From Taenia hydatigena (taxonomy: Eukaryota > Platyhelminthes > Cestoda > Cyclophyllidea > Taeniidae): a stretch of DNA of 64,000 nucleotides. Position numbers and translations under genes: made by a program. Positions 38,322-49,612 of this stretch are shown in pieces; within the stretch, counting starts at the first letter, position 1, and every line of letters begins with the position of its first letter. Under the pieces are notes generated by a model, which was not told the origin of the DNA, did not search any database, and saw nothing but the letters and a program-made list of their open reading frames with translations. The DNA lies in contig JADWOT020000006.1 in NCBI GenBank assembly GCA_036345935.2, positions 4,963,543 through 5,027,542 of the forward strand. Reading direction: 5' to 3'.

Positions 38322-40943
38322 GCAGAGCTCGAGCTCCCACTCTTCCATATCACTATGTTCAGGAGTCCAGAAAACCTGGGTATTTGTCCGAGGGCATCAT
38401 TCTGGTAGCCTAGTCTACCTCACTTACACTGACCTCTCATGGTCTCAACTTGCCTGATATGCCAGTAACCCGATTGCACTTGCTAAAATGACATCTTTCC
38501 CACTGGTATCGTGCATCATAAAAGAAAACGCTCAACGATTCGATAGTAATATATTTCCTCTAAAGTCACTTTGGCCTTGTGACTTACTTAACCAGAAGAC
38601 ATGAAAGGGCTGATAAACAGTAAGGAGTGGTCACTGAGCCACAGCTAATGTTAGAATCACGAATTGCATCTGGATACTTCCACTACTGCGGGCGTGTCAA
38701 TGCTGACCCTCATCACGCTCCTTCCCACAATCCCACATCCGAACCGACACCTTATCCTAACGATTCAATCTCATATTCCATCCTTGCCTTTTTGCTCCTC
38801 CGCACTCTTCATCGCATTAACACTGGAAATGATCCACAATGGCCCTTAATCTTTGCTTTCAAGTCCCACTTTGTCCAGACCACTCTCAAAGACTCACATT
38901 ACAGCAACCGCAGTGAAGTCTATCTCTGAGTGATAATTTGTTCGGTGGATCACATGTCACTTGATTCGCTTCAAGTTGTCTGCATCTCATGCAGCCATTT
39001 TGTCCTCAAATCTCTCCTTGTCCCACATCTCCCCATCACTTGCGCCCAGCCTCTTCCACTGATTGCTCGCTCTCACGCACGCATGGGCGCACGCACACGC
39101 ATTTGGAATTGTCGTCTTCGTCACAACTTTCACATTTCAGTGGCATGATTGCGATATCGTCGGAAAGAGAAATCCTCTGCACAACATTTTCGCTTGCGCA
39201 TCTGAGCTTCGCGTTGCTCAATTGGGCAATACATTTGGCTTAATCTCTCAATCCTACCTGCAGGAAAGTGTAGGATGGCTGGAAACCGTTGTCAAGTGTA
39301 AGTGCACCCATTTCGAAAATAGATCTACTGTCTTGTAGAGCTGACAACGAGTGAGGGCGATCCTGGGAGCTTCACCGGTACTCGGTTGGAGTGGAGGCAA
39401 GACCAAGAACTCACCGTCAATGGACGCGGCCGTCGACTTGGGTGGATCGTGAGGCAACCAGCTTTGCGGTGTCACTTCCTTGTGATGAGGGGGTTGCACC
39501 GGTCACTGAGGCCATGTGCCTAGGCACCGACTCAAGTGAGTCTCACTCCTCCTCCTCCCTCTTCTCCTTCTCTTCCTTCTCCTCTTTATCACTACCGCCT
39601 TCTCACGTCTCTTCCTCTTCCGTTGGCGCTTTCACAGCTACAACGCCAACCTGGAGTAAGACGGGTACGCAGATGACGTTGACGCATCTACTGTTGCCTC
39701 AGTATCTAGCAGTTACTCGGCTCTTCCTTTCCTCCTCTCCTTCCTCCTACTCCCCTTCCTCACACCCTGCAGCACAGGTGCGTGACTTAAACAGGACTTT
39801 TCCCACAACAATACCTTCCTTTCGACTTCCATGTGGCCAAGATTGCGTAGAAGGTAAAGAGACAAGCGTTGGTGGCTGAGTGGGTGGGTGAGTTATCGGG
39901 TATGAGAGGTGCCATCACTTCGACGATAAGGATTCATCAAAATGTTGATCGACAATGTCAACTTGAGTGGTCTGTGCGTGGAGTAGGTTGCCCCTAATCC
40001 AGATACACCACTATGCAACACACGTTCCGTAATGCGAAAATGTAGCGGGCACACACATGCTTCAGACATTGCATTAAGCCGTCGAAATGATACCAACAAC
40101 AGGCAGAATTAGAATAATTGGCCAACCATCAAATGAGCGTACACGCAGAGGAGTGGCTAAACCAACAACAGGTAGTATTCAACAAGCTGACCTCTCAATC
40201 TCACCTGAACATTTCCTTCACCACACCAGTTAACCTCCTTCTTTACATTGCGTGCCCTATTCTTGTGGCGAAAAAGCAAGTCTTCAAAGATGTCTGGTTG
40301 GTTTGGATGAGGTAGCGTATCATGGCACAGCAATGTTCGCGACACACTATCTCGCGCACACAACGACTAGTAAGACCAATCCCTCCCACCCAGCTGCACA
40401 TCCGCTATGGCCTAATAACGGATGTAAGCAGGTCCGGCGACTGATGACTGGACCAATTCACAAAATCCTTTTCACACAATGCTTTCGAACGCACCGTGAG
40501 CATTCAGGATCTGTGCTCGCCTCAGTGAGACAGTGCGAAATGGCTAATAGAAATTTCCTAGTCAAGTAACCCACATTTAGCAGCATCTTTTTCCAATGGT
40601 CAAAACTGCTTCAAGTACGCTCATAACAATCTCAGTTAAATTTGGAATCCGAAAGTTAAAATATTTGCGCCTATGTACCGTTGCATTTAATGTTGTGCAT
40701 GGCAGTGCTGACCCACTAATGCAGCCTTGCGAAGACCACTACAAGTATAAAAGCGAATTAACTGTGTTTTATAATGTGTTACTCTTGTCATCCAAATCAT
40801 CTCCTGCTTTTAATTGTCGTCGCCATGACCACAACGAACGCGGCCTTCTAAGGTGATGACGCGTTCGTTTGGTTGATAATTCTGCTGGCTCAGCGCCGCC
40901 TCGTACGGTGATGGACAGTTCTAGTATTGTTTCATTGCCACAG

Positions 40944-41149
40944 GCAAGCGAAAGGTCTACGGAGCTTGCAAGAAGAGAGTGGGAGTATTTTTCTTTGCAC
41001 CTCTGGATGATGAAATTGCATTGTCCACATGCATGCGCTGTTTCAAGGGAATTGGTTCAGATGTAACTGCCAAGTTGTCAGAGAAACCGGAATTTGAGTA
41101 TTTCTGCAGAACAAAGCAGCTAAAGTATTCCATGTCAAAGATTGGCTAG
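40944..41149 (+). other. Candidate exon (unrecognised), left-arm copy
   Basis: After an acceptor (cattgccacag) an open frame encodes KRKVYGACKKRVGVFFFAPL and GIGSDVTAKL, ending TAG. It is related to the frame at 37380-37589 (FAVPDD and GFGSDV at matching places), but on the opposite strand of the same arm. Upstream bases (ggctcagcgcc, gtgatgg) are also shared. No family recognised; it may be a decayed paralogue. Confidence 0.35.
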
Positions 41150-41929
41150 AAGGAACCACAGGCATTTGGATTTGTCGCAAGTGTGTTAATTGGTGTCGTG
41201 CTACAATTCGCAGCATTTAGTTGCGTAAAATTATTCTTCCATCACCCGGTGATGATGTTTGTTGGTGTGTTCCGATGCTTGGGATGGGGTTGAACTTACC
41301 GAGTTGAGGTTGACTAGATGCGTTTGTTCAGCCATGCGTCGTCCAGACTTCACCAACAATGTGAGTTGCGGAGGAGGAGGGAAATGAAAACAGTGCGACT
41401 CGCTCAAGCCATTGTCGAGGTGCACAACCACAGTGGTCATTACAACCTCCTCGTCAGGAAGAGGTGACACCATGAGGCTGGTTGCATCCGAGTCCACTGA
41501 AGTCGAAGGCGATTCTCATAGATGGCGGTTGCACACTCTCGTCTGTGCTCTAACTGAGCGTCCACGGTGCTCCACCAGGCACACTCCTCAGTCGTTGCAG
41601 CTACAAGACGACAGAATTATTAGCCGAGTGAGGAGAGGGTGAAGGAAATGAGGAGGGGCAAATCAGTGGCACACTTGCAATTGACAATGACAACGAGCAA
41701 GCTTGTTTAACTTCTCAATTTAAGCGATCCAAAGCTTATGCGCGAACACTTCTCTGTCACACAAAATTGGAAGCAAGTGACTAATTTATGGGAATCGTGA
41801 CGATGCGGCTGACATATCGATCGTGGTTGCGTAGGTGATCAAATAAGAAGGTTGGAGTTTCGAGGATTCGACTTGCAAGAATGGGTGGGAAGATGAGAGG
41901 GGGGTCGAAGTGAAGGAAGAGAGAAGGAG

Positions 41930-41969
41930 AAGGAGGAGGAGGAGGAGGAGGAGGAGGAGGAGGAGGAGA
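41930..41969. repeat. (AGG)n purine tract, left-arm copy
   Basis: About 13 AGG units inside a longer pure purine run. Read on the other strand it gives a poly-serine open frame that I regard as a shadow. Confidence 0.9.
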
Positions 41970-42569
41970 AGGAGAAGGAAGGGTAAGGCGCGCAGTTACG
42001 TGTTTGGAAGTGCAGGACTGCTAAGTCCCACTTCTTATATTGTCCAAGGACAATCGGCGGCCGTACACCTAACACCGCTCCTGGATTAGTTCCTTTCAAG
42101 TAGCTCACGATCATGCACGACTTGTAAGACTAGTAGTGTGCGGACATCAACGATTTTAACGATTTTGCTACAGCGATGCTCCAAAAGTAGTAGTAGTAGG
42201 CATTTGGGCTAAAGGAAGAACTTAGCGGTCGTGTACTATTGAACAAACCGGTCAAAATCAGCGCTATCACTCACCTGGCATGCACAGACCTTGCGCGTAG
42301 GAGCAGAGCCGTTGAGGCACTACAAGGTGGTATTCACACCACCCGTTGGTCCAACGATTGACGCTGACTGCCAATCATTGGACTCATCTACTTTGTCTCG
42401 TTAGCCTCCCAGGCGCATCTGACGCTTCTAGCAATCGGTAACCATAATTTATTGCATTTTGCTATGGAGGAAGGACTTGAGATTAAAGCATCTAGTGTTA
42501 GTGGCTGCGATGGAGGTGACGGTCTCAGTCAACCAAATATGCAGTGTAATTCGTTGCATTGGCCCACGC

Positions 42570-42755
42570 CTAAGTTAATTTGAATACACCCACCTTACAA
42601 CCACCAACGTCTGACTCAAACATCATCGAGAAGATACTGTTTGCCACCATGCTACCGGAGATTGCTTCATGAAGTGCGACTGTGGTTGTGTTTAAATCTA
42701 CGCAAGTGTTAACACCGTTGAGCTCGGGTGTTGTGAGAAACGTTATCCTGCTTCC
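42570..42755 (-). other. Candidate exon, left-arm copy
   Basis: Mirror copy of 55039-55224; see that entry. Confidence 0.3.
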
Positions 42756-43082
42756 CTGTTTGTATGTGTCAGAAACAGAGGACATTTGGCTACACAACCA
42801 CCCTGTTGCTCCATTGCCATCATCCGTGCACCAGGAAGAGGCCTCCCATCTATTGCAAAAAAATCCCATTTATTTGGTCTCAAAAGAACGCATTGCCAGA
42901 CAGCAAATGTAAAACAAGAGGAGCACACTTTCGAGAAAGTACCACTAACAAGAATTTCGCAGTGTCTGTCATAAGACCGTCAAGGAATGCAGTCCTCCTC
43001 AATAACTGTGTTGTGTTCTTTTGTGGTGTCGTGTGTTGTGCTCACTGTCATCGCAAAGAGGTTGGTCGCATACGAAATGTCG

Positions 43083-43255
43083 TCACACGTTGGACAAACG
43101 AGGGTGGGTTGTGCAGAATGACGTGCGCAATGCAATTGTGGTGAAGGATATGGGCTGAGAGCTACCAATTGGCTGCCACTTGGTCACTTGTCTGCTCATT
43201 CCACTGCCTGCTCCCAAGTCGAGTACTGTCGCAGCATTGAGTGAAAGCGATTTGA
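43083..43255 (-). other. Methyltransferase motif-I-like fragment, left-arm copy
   Basis: Mirror copy of 54539-54711; see that entry. Confidence 0.25.
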
Positions 43256-44983
43256 CTGCAAGACGGCGACGAAAGCCATAAAATAGATTCTCCTCATTAT
43301 GTAGTAGGTATGCGTTCAGCCAACATCAGTAACCGTACCTCCCCCCTTCTGTTGGAAGGGTACATTTCAGCGCGGTATCGGCACGCAATAAGCCAGTTTT
43401 GGATGTCAATCTCCAGAACGGCAGAGCAGATCCACTTGCTCTGATGCTCAGCGTGAGGAAACCCTTACATCTCCTCTACACTTTCCTCCGTGCTTTGCAT
43501 TTGTTAATCACCTGACCTGATTTAACCTCCCCATTTAACGTGTGGAACTTCACAGTCCGCTGATTTCTTGGCAAATATATTGGGAGTGCATTCTACAGGA
43601 CTACATAAAATAAATAAATGATTTAAACGGATAACCACCATTAGATGATTGAAGCATTCATTGCTTGTGCTCTTGCCACCAAAGTGAATTCAAACTTCCC
43701 TACGTATCTCAATTCGTCAAAGTGTATGCCTGACTCCAATTTGCCAATAAATACGCCACGTCAGTCTACTCTGCGAGCAGTCATAAATCAGCAGTTAAGT
43801 GGAAGAGAGAATTGACACTTTCATAAAGCAAGGTGTAAGCAGCGAGGTAGAGATGGAAGTGAATCAAAGGCAGTGGATAGCAACATGTTGGGGAGGAAAG
43901 TATGCTGAAGCAGGGTTGGCACAGGAAATGTGGGTAAATGAGTGTAATAAGTGCGATTAAAATGAGAGAAGCTGCCCTCACCTCTCAGCTTAGCCTGTTA
44001 CAGGGAACGATTATCAATGAGGTGTCACATGGTAAGATGCGCGTGTCGGTGTAGGTGGAACAATAGTGGTGGACGCCTTCACATGACACAAAGTGAGAGG
44101 AGATGGAGCAGAGGCGAGACATCACCATCAGAGAGTGTGGTCTGAATAGGCACACTTATAAGCAACCTTACCAACAACTTCTTAGACAAAACAGCCGTCT
44201 ATTGCTATGACATCCAGGTGTTTCACTTCGAAGGCGTCATTCTCCTTGTGGTCTCTCTGTCGCACTCTCTGCCTAATTGTGGTGAGCTACACCTCTCCTC
44301 CTGTTCACAGCACACCTCTAGTCTCCATGCCACAGTCCACAACTGAGCACCGCCACGCCATTCCATTACTGCGTGTGGACAATCTCAGGTTCATTCACTT
44401 CATACTGTCGATCGCTCTTCTTCTCCGTGTTGTAGTCCTTGCCACCAACTTCGGCTATTTTAACTTCCTTCAACTACCTGAGCACACAATTACTTGCTGC
44501 TCGAAAGCTCGCCAGATGAAAGCTCAGCTCGGTGTGGTGCATGCAAAAGCTGGAGGTCGCGCTGCTTTCTCCTCACAACTAGCGAGTGTGCATTGGAAAG
44601 ACCTCTCTCCCTCATTTCTATCGAGACGGTCAGTGGAACGCAAGCATGAGTTTGGAAATAGCACAGAATGTCGGAGAAGTAAACATGGAATTGACAACCC
44701 AACAAAAGGAAATCCTGTACCTGTTCCTGCGTTGCAGTGTAGTCTGAGCAACTACTCAGCTCACCGTCTCTATGTCTACTTTAATGTGACTCATTTGCGC
44801 ATTTGAGTTCTTCCCACCTCTCATTTTGAAGCGATAGTCTAACCAAGTGGAGAAGATGTGCTTCGGGCAGACAGTGCTCCGGCCTCACTTCAACCACCTC
44901 CATCCTTACACCGACACACCCACCACACCCACCACACCCTCAACAACAACAACAACAGCAACCCACCTCACTGAGAAGAACAC

Positions 44984-44989
44984 TTTATT
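44984..44989 (-). terminator. Distal poly(A) signal, left copy of secreted-protein gene
   Basis: AATAAA on the minus strand, mirror of 52805-52810, followed downstream by a GT-rich stretch with a GTT run. Confidence 0.6.
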
Positions 44990-45136
44990 TCTAGCAACTA
45001 CTACACATCCATCACTACGCGATGCACTGAAGTGGCAGTACAATGATTGCGATGGAGACATGGGGGAAGGGAGTTGCAAAGATGCGGAAAGTGAGAGTGA
45101 GGGTTAAACTGAACGGTGGAGTGAACTTGGCATGTG

Positions 45137-45879
45137 TTAGGGAAGATTAGTTGCGAGATTCTGAAGTGCGCCTTCTAACACCTTTCTGATTTCACTGATT
45201 ATCCTAGTTTTGAAGGCATCAGCTGGTATGGGAATACCGAGAAAGTAGACGTATGCGTCTTTGAAAACAGGTGCCGACATTTCCAGTTTTACATCGATAC
45301 GCGCGCCCGTTTTCACCCGCACAATTATATCCACCTTCGCATGTCCGATCATCACTTCCTTTGCAAACTAAAATATGCAAATCGACAGTCAGTGAGTTAT
45401 AGTGTTGGAGTAAGTGGGACCAAAATTGTTGCAATTACTAAAACGCAACACTTTATTTGTCTTCTTAAGTGAGGTCTTGAGGGGCGAGGTGTGCTATGAT
45501 GATGTGGTTGTGAGTTTGGCCTCCACGATTTGCGTATTGAAAGTGCGCAAGACTTACGCCATTGGGAGTGGTTAGTGTCAATCCGGTCACGTTGAAGCAA
45601 ATGCCCACGGTGTAAGTTGGCGTGTCATCGAGTGTAGTCTTGTTGAGGGAGAAGTGGCAGGAGGGAACAAGACTGTGAATAGCTTTGACGTTGAATTCCT
45701 TGCCACGCAGTTTTGCATACGCTAGTAGATCTCTTGTCGCACAATCAACAAAGGAATCTACGAGGTAGCCTGCAACATGATTGTCAAAAACAGGGGATGT
45801 TTGACTCACCGTAGCTCAAAGTGCACACTGACAGAAGTGCCACGACAAGAAGCACGTCTTTCAACTGATAGAGCTGCAT
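45137..45879 (-). CDS. Predicted secreted glycoprotein, left-arm copy
   Basis: Exons 45879-45810, 45769-45558 and 45367-45137. By mirror comparison it is the same as the right-arm copy at 51915-52657, where the protein is described. Transcription runs away from the spacer, so the two copies form a divergent pair whose start codons are 6,035 bp apart. Confidence 0.75.
45452..45457 (-). terminator. Intronic poly(A) signal, left copy
   Basis: AATAAA on the minus strand within intron 2, mirror of 52337-52342. Confidence 0.5.
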
Positions 45880-45945
45880 ATCGAGGGAGTGGAGTTCTGC
45901 TTCGCCTCCGTATGCGCTGTCGGTGAGAGCGAGTGGAGGGTGGCC

Positions 45946-45952
45946 TCTTATA
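45946..45952 (-). promoter_or_regulatory. TATA box, left copy
   Basis: TATAAGA on the minus strand, 66 bp upstream of the start codon; mirror of 51842-51848. Confidence 0.65.
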
Positions 45953-48181
45953 CCCAGCCAGTTGAGTCTTTGCCAATGGGAACCACTCCTAACTTACACG
46001 CCGCCTCCACGCATGGAATGACTTAGGCGTCGGGATGTGCGGCACCACCATGGTGCGCCACTGCAAATCCAACCAGAAATGACATCCTGCAACCCAACTT
46101 ATTGCCACCTGTAAAGCAAGAGTCGGATCACGCACAAAGGGCTGCTTATTGATGAATATCCACCCAAATAATCACGAGGCTATTCTAATTGTTGAGTTTT
46201 ATTTACACCTTCATTGTGTTGTTTCGGTCAGACGGACATGTGGCCACATAGCCACCAACATTACCACGATGCTTTCAAAGAACTATTTTTGTGAACAACA
46301 TCGGAACTATAGGCTGCGATTGGTGAGTAAACGTCAAATTGATTTCCATCCAGCACTTGACGCTGCCTAACAAGCCAAATGTTGTGCCTCTCCCTCTGAG
46401 CAATGCAGACTTATCAATGCAGCACTGACTTGAATTAGTTGTCGCGATGAGCTGCGTAAATATACCTCCAGATTGAACTCTCCTCTCACCTCCCGCGTCG
46501 GTGACGCTACATTTCAGCTGCTAGATTTTTAGCTAGCATACACTTGTAGATGAACGCAGTTATCGGTAATGGATCGGAGAACGCTGTCTGGTGATCAGGC
46601 CTTTCTTACTGACACTTTCAAGGATGTGCCTCGTGAGGGTCTGACTCACCTCGTCATTGAAGACCCATCTGATCCGTCCGACCTCCTACCTAACTCCCAA
46701 ATCCTTTTCAATGTAGCGAACCATCTCCGACTACCGAACGGTGCCTTCCCCCATTTCACTAGCAGTTAGCAACAACCCATCCGATTTACAATGATCATTA
46801 CACACTGGCATTACATTCAATGCGAATCAGGTTGTTCCGTGGCGCACGGTGCTTCTCAGTCTCACTCTTTCCTCCTCCCTTTGGTGATCAAAGTGCATGC
46901 TTGCCTCAATTACTTGAGAGAGAAGCTACGTTAGCCTGCTCTATAAGCAGTCGTAAGTTAGAGATTGAGTGGGCGATGGAATTGGCAGTTGTGTGGAACA
47001 AGGTGTGAGCAGTGAGATGAAGATAGAAGAGGATGAAATTGGATGGGATGGGATGAGATGGGAATTTGTGAAGAAAGGAAGCATACTGAAGTAGGGTTGG
47101 CACAGGAAATATGAGTGAATGAATTTGGTAAATCTTATTGGAATTAGAGAGGCTGCCCTCACCTCTCAGCTTAGTCTGTAGCGGAGAGCAAGTATGAGTG
47201 ATGTGTCACATGGTAAGATGCGCGTGTCGGTGCTGGTGGGATAATGGTGAGGAAATCTTTCATATCGCACCACGTTAGAGGAGATGGGGCGGAGGCGAGA
47301 GGTCACCACTACTGGGCGTGATCTGAATGCACTTGCTTATGAGCAACTTCTCCATCCACTTCTTACACAAAGCATCCGTCTATTGTTGTGACCTCCAAAC
47401 GTTTCACTTCAAAGCATATTTTTCACCTCTTGGTCCTTCTGTAGCACTCTGTTTGTAGTAATTTTGGTGAGCTACAACTCGCCTCTAGTTGGCACGGCAT
47501 ACTGGACTCCATCTCCGAGTTCGCAAATAAGCACCACCACACCATTCCATTAGTGCGCGTGGCCAATTCCACATTGACTCAGTCCGCATTGTTCATCGTT
47601 CTCTGCCTCCATGTTGCAGTGCTTGCCACCAACATGACTATCGTTTTACCTGTTCTCCAAGTAATTAAAGTGAGCACTCTACCACCACTCTTCCACATTT
47701 ACTTCTTTACCTCTTGGTATCTTGCTAGACGAATGCTCAGCTTGATGTAGTACATGCGAATTGAGAAGGTCACACCGCTTTCACCTCACAACTACCGAAT
47801 GCGCATTGGAAAGCCCTCTCGCCTTGATGCTGAACGTGATGGGCAATTGAATGCAAGCGATTGCTTAAAATTCTATTCCATGCTAGAGGAATGGACACGT
47901 AGGAGGCAACAGCTAAATGGTTACTAAAAAGCGACCAGTTTGTGCATCCGAATCGTTTCCCACCTCACACATTAAAGCGATGGTCTAACCAGGAGGTGAA
48001 GATGTGCTTTGAGAGGAGGATAGTGCTTCAACTTCACTTTAAGCGCCTCCCTCCTGACATCAACACACCCACCACTCCCATAACAACCCATCTCACTGGG
48101 GAGAAGTGTTCACTTCGATTAACAGTCTAACCCTCAGTACTATGTGTTTCACTGAAGCGCCGGTGGAATTCAGTTGATTTG

Positions 48182-49612
48182 TTGGGCGTCTATTGATTGC
48201 GATGGAGACGGAGGAAAGTTGAGTTGTAGAGACGGGAACAGCGAAAGTCAGGGTGAGATTGAAGGATGGAGTGGCGAATTTATACGTGCCATGCTAGTGG
48301 AAGGGTAGCGCATCACAGTCAACTGCAACCTGTTTGGGCAGGAGGGAGGGGTTGGAAGGAGTGGTAAGGGAAGAGATTGTTGCGGTGAAGTATGTGGTGC
48401 GGAAGACTTACTCTACTGGAAGGAGTTCTTATCAGATTCCGATGATGTAATTTGTCGTGCACTGAGTAGGGTCAGAGAGAACGCAACTGTCAGTCGGTTT
48501 GTCTTGGTATTTCTCAAAATATTCCTTTGCAAATTGTAGGATGCTTTCTATTTTGCGTTGAATCATAGATTCTTCCAGCAGGCAATGCGAGACTAACCAA
48601 AACCCACAATTGACTCTGAAAGAGGTGGCAGTAGAAGCAATACGCCTTTGAACAGGGCGATCTGCATGTCCAAGGGGCCCACTTCTGCTTTGCCTCACTT
48701 TTCGCTGCTTTTTGTATGTGTGGTCATTGTGACTGACTGGTGGGCGATATCAACGCCCATTGGCCAATGACAATGCCTCACAATTCTTACAAAGTCTGCA
48801 CACATGGAATGTCATGGACATCAAGATGGATGGCACCATTATCGTGCTGCTCCACATATAAGATAGAAACAACATCACTTGCATGAATAATTGGTAAAGC
48901 AAAAATGGCAACTCTAATTTGGAAAATCGAAATTCACTTCGACATTTGCTGCGCATAGGTTGGTCAAATGTGTGCTCACTACGATCCCGATGTTTTCGCG
49001 CCAATTCAAACTGACACGGGTTCAAAATGGAACCTTCACGTGCAGATTGGAGATCAAATATCTAATTAATATTCATGTCGTACTTGATGCAATATAGCAG
49101 GCCAAATGTTGTGCCTTTCTCTCTGCACAATGCAAGCTTATAAAACTCAGTATTTGGTTAACTAATTTGTCAAATGAGCTGCTAAAATATGCTTGCAGAT
49201 TGGCTTCTTCTTGACTTTTCACATTGTTGCACTTCACAAGTGCACGTTTACTTCCAGCTCACCTACACTCGTAGATGAATGCGTTTGACAGCAATGGACT
49301 AAGAAATCTCCTCTGATGACCAGGAATACCTTACTGCTGCTCTTTTTGATGAGGTTTGTCATTGATTTTCTCCTAGCGGACTTCCCAAAGTCTTCTTCAA
49401 TGAAAGGAACCCTTTTTGGCTACTGAGCGTTGCTTTCCTTCCCCCCTATCTGGTTAACGGTTAGCATCACCCCATCTGATTCGCTGCGACCACCACCAAT
49501 CACCCTTTTCTTCCTTCCTTTTTACCTTTCTTTTTTATGCTAACACTTCAAGCCAACGCACACATCGATATCGCATCACCTGACCCGCCCGCAAGGCATT
49601 AATGTCCCCACC
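48182..49612. other. Unique spacer between palindrome arms (1,431 bp)
   Basis: The mirror match breaks at once on both sides: 48182-48184 do not pair with 49612-49610. The spacer holds the decayed gene of unit B and its upstream region, which resembles the region upstream of the intact gene (gccaaatgttgtgcct, cactcgtagatgaa). Confidence 0.9.
48432..48667 (-). pseudogene. Decayed paralogue of the secreted-protein gene, in the spacer
   Basis: Exon 1 (48667-48598) is 70 nt like that of the intact gene and encodes a signal-peptide-like MQIALFKGVLLLLPPLSES with the same phase-1 end and a GTTAGT donor. The following intron aligns to the intact gene's 40-nt intron, but the acceptor CAG has become AAC. 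Exon 2 then encodes a diverged FAKEYFEKY and SCVLSDPTQC and stops early at about 48435. The TATA position reads CAAAAAG and exon 3 is not seen. Loss of acceptor, TATA box and third exon points to a pseudogene. A working short variant using another acceptor cannot be fully excluded. Confidence 0.65.

Larger units (their letters stand above)
43717..46889 (-). repeat. Tandem unit A, left arm (about 3.2 kb)
   Basis: It is homologous, with clear divergence, to the following stretch 46890-49612. Shared landmarks at about 3.18 kb spacing include cctcacctctcagcttag, cacatggtaagatgcgcg and aagatgtgctt. Further landmarks gccaaatgttgtgcct and the gene's exon 1 recur at about 2.7-2.8 kb, showing deletions in unit B. 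The unit holds the secreted-protein gene on the minus strand. Boundaries are approximate. Confidence 0.75.
34336..48181 (+). repeat. Left arm of giant palindrome (13,846 bp)
   Basis: Each position x pairs with 97794-x in the right arm. Every landmark compared from 34398 to 48130 obeys this sum, so there is no net insertion or deletion. Four substitutions were found: 34371/63423, 34628/63166, 38921/58873, 39111/58683, all transitions. The inner end is exact: matching stops after 48181. Confidence 0.97.
46890..49612 (-). repeat. Tandem unit B, inner left arm plus spacer
   Basis: Second copy of the unit that carries the secreted-protein gene. Only its 3' part (46890-48181) is mirrored in the right arm; the rest, including its decayed gene, is the unique spacer. 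The inner palindrome breakpoint therefore falls inside this unit. Confidence 0.7.

Noticed and set aside
44207..44806. 199-codon open frame in unit A, mirrored in the right arm
   Set aside because: The homologous stretch of unit B has stop codons in this frame, and no family or splice support exists. It lies on the strand opposite the secreted-protein gene, in that gene's 3' region.
46569..46769. 66-codon frame (MDRRTLSGDQAFLTDTFKDV) in the left arm, mirrored at 51025-51225
   Set aside because: The unit B counterpart in the spacer has stop codons and frameshifts, and no splice sites or family support were seen. Kept only as a possible exon.
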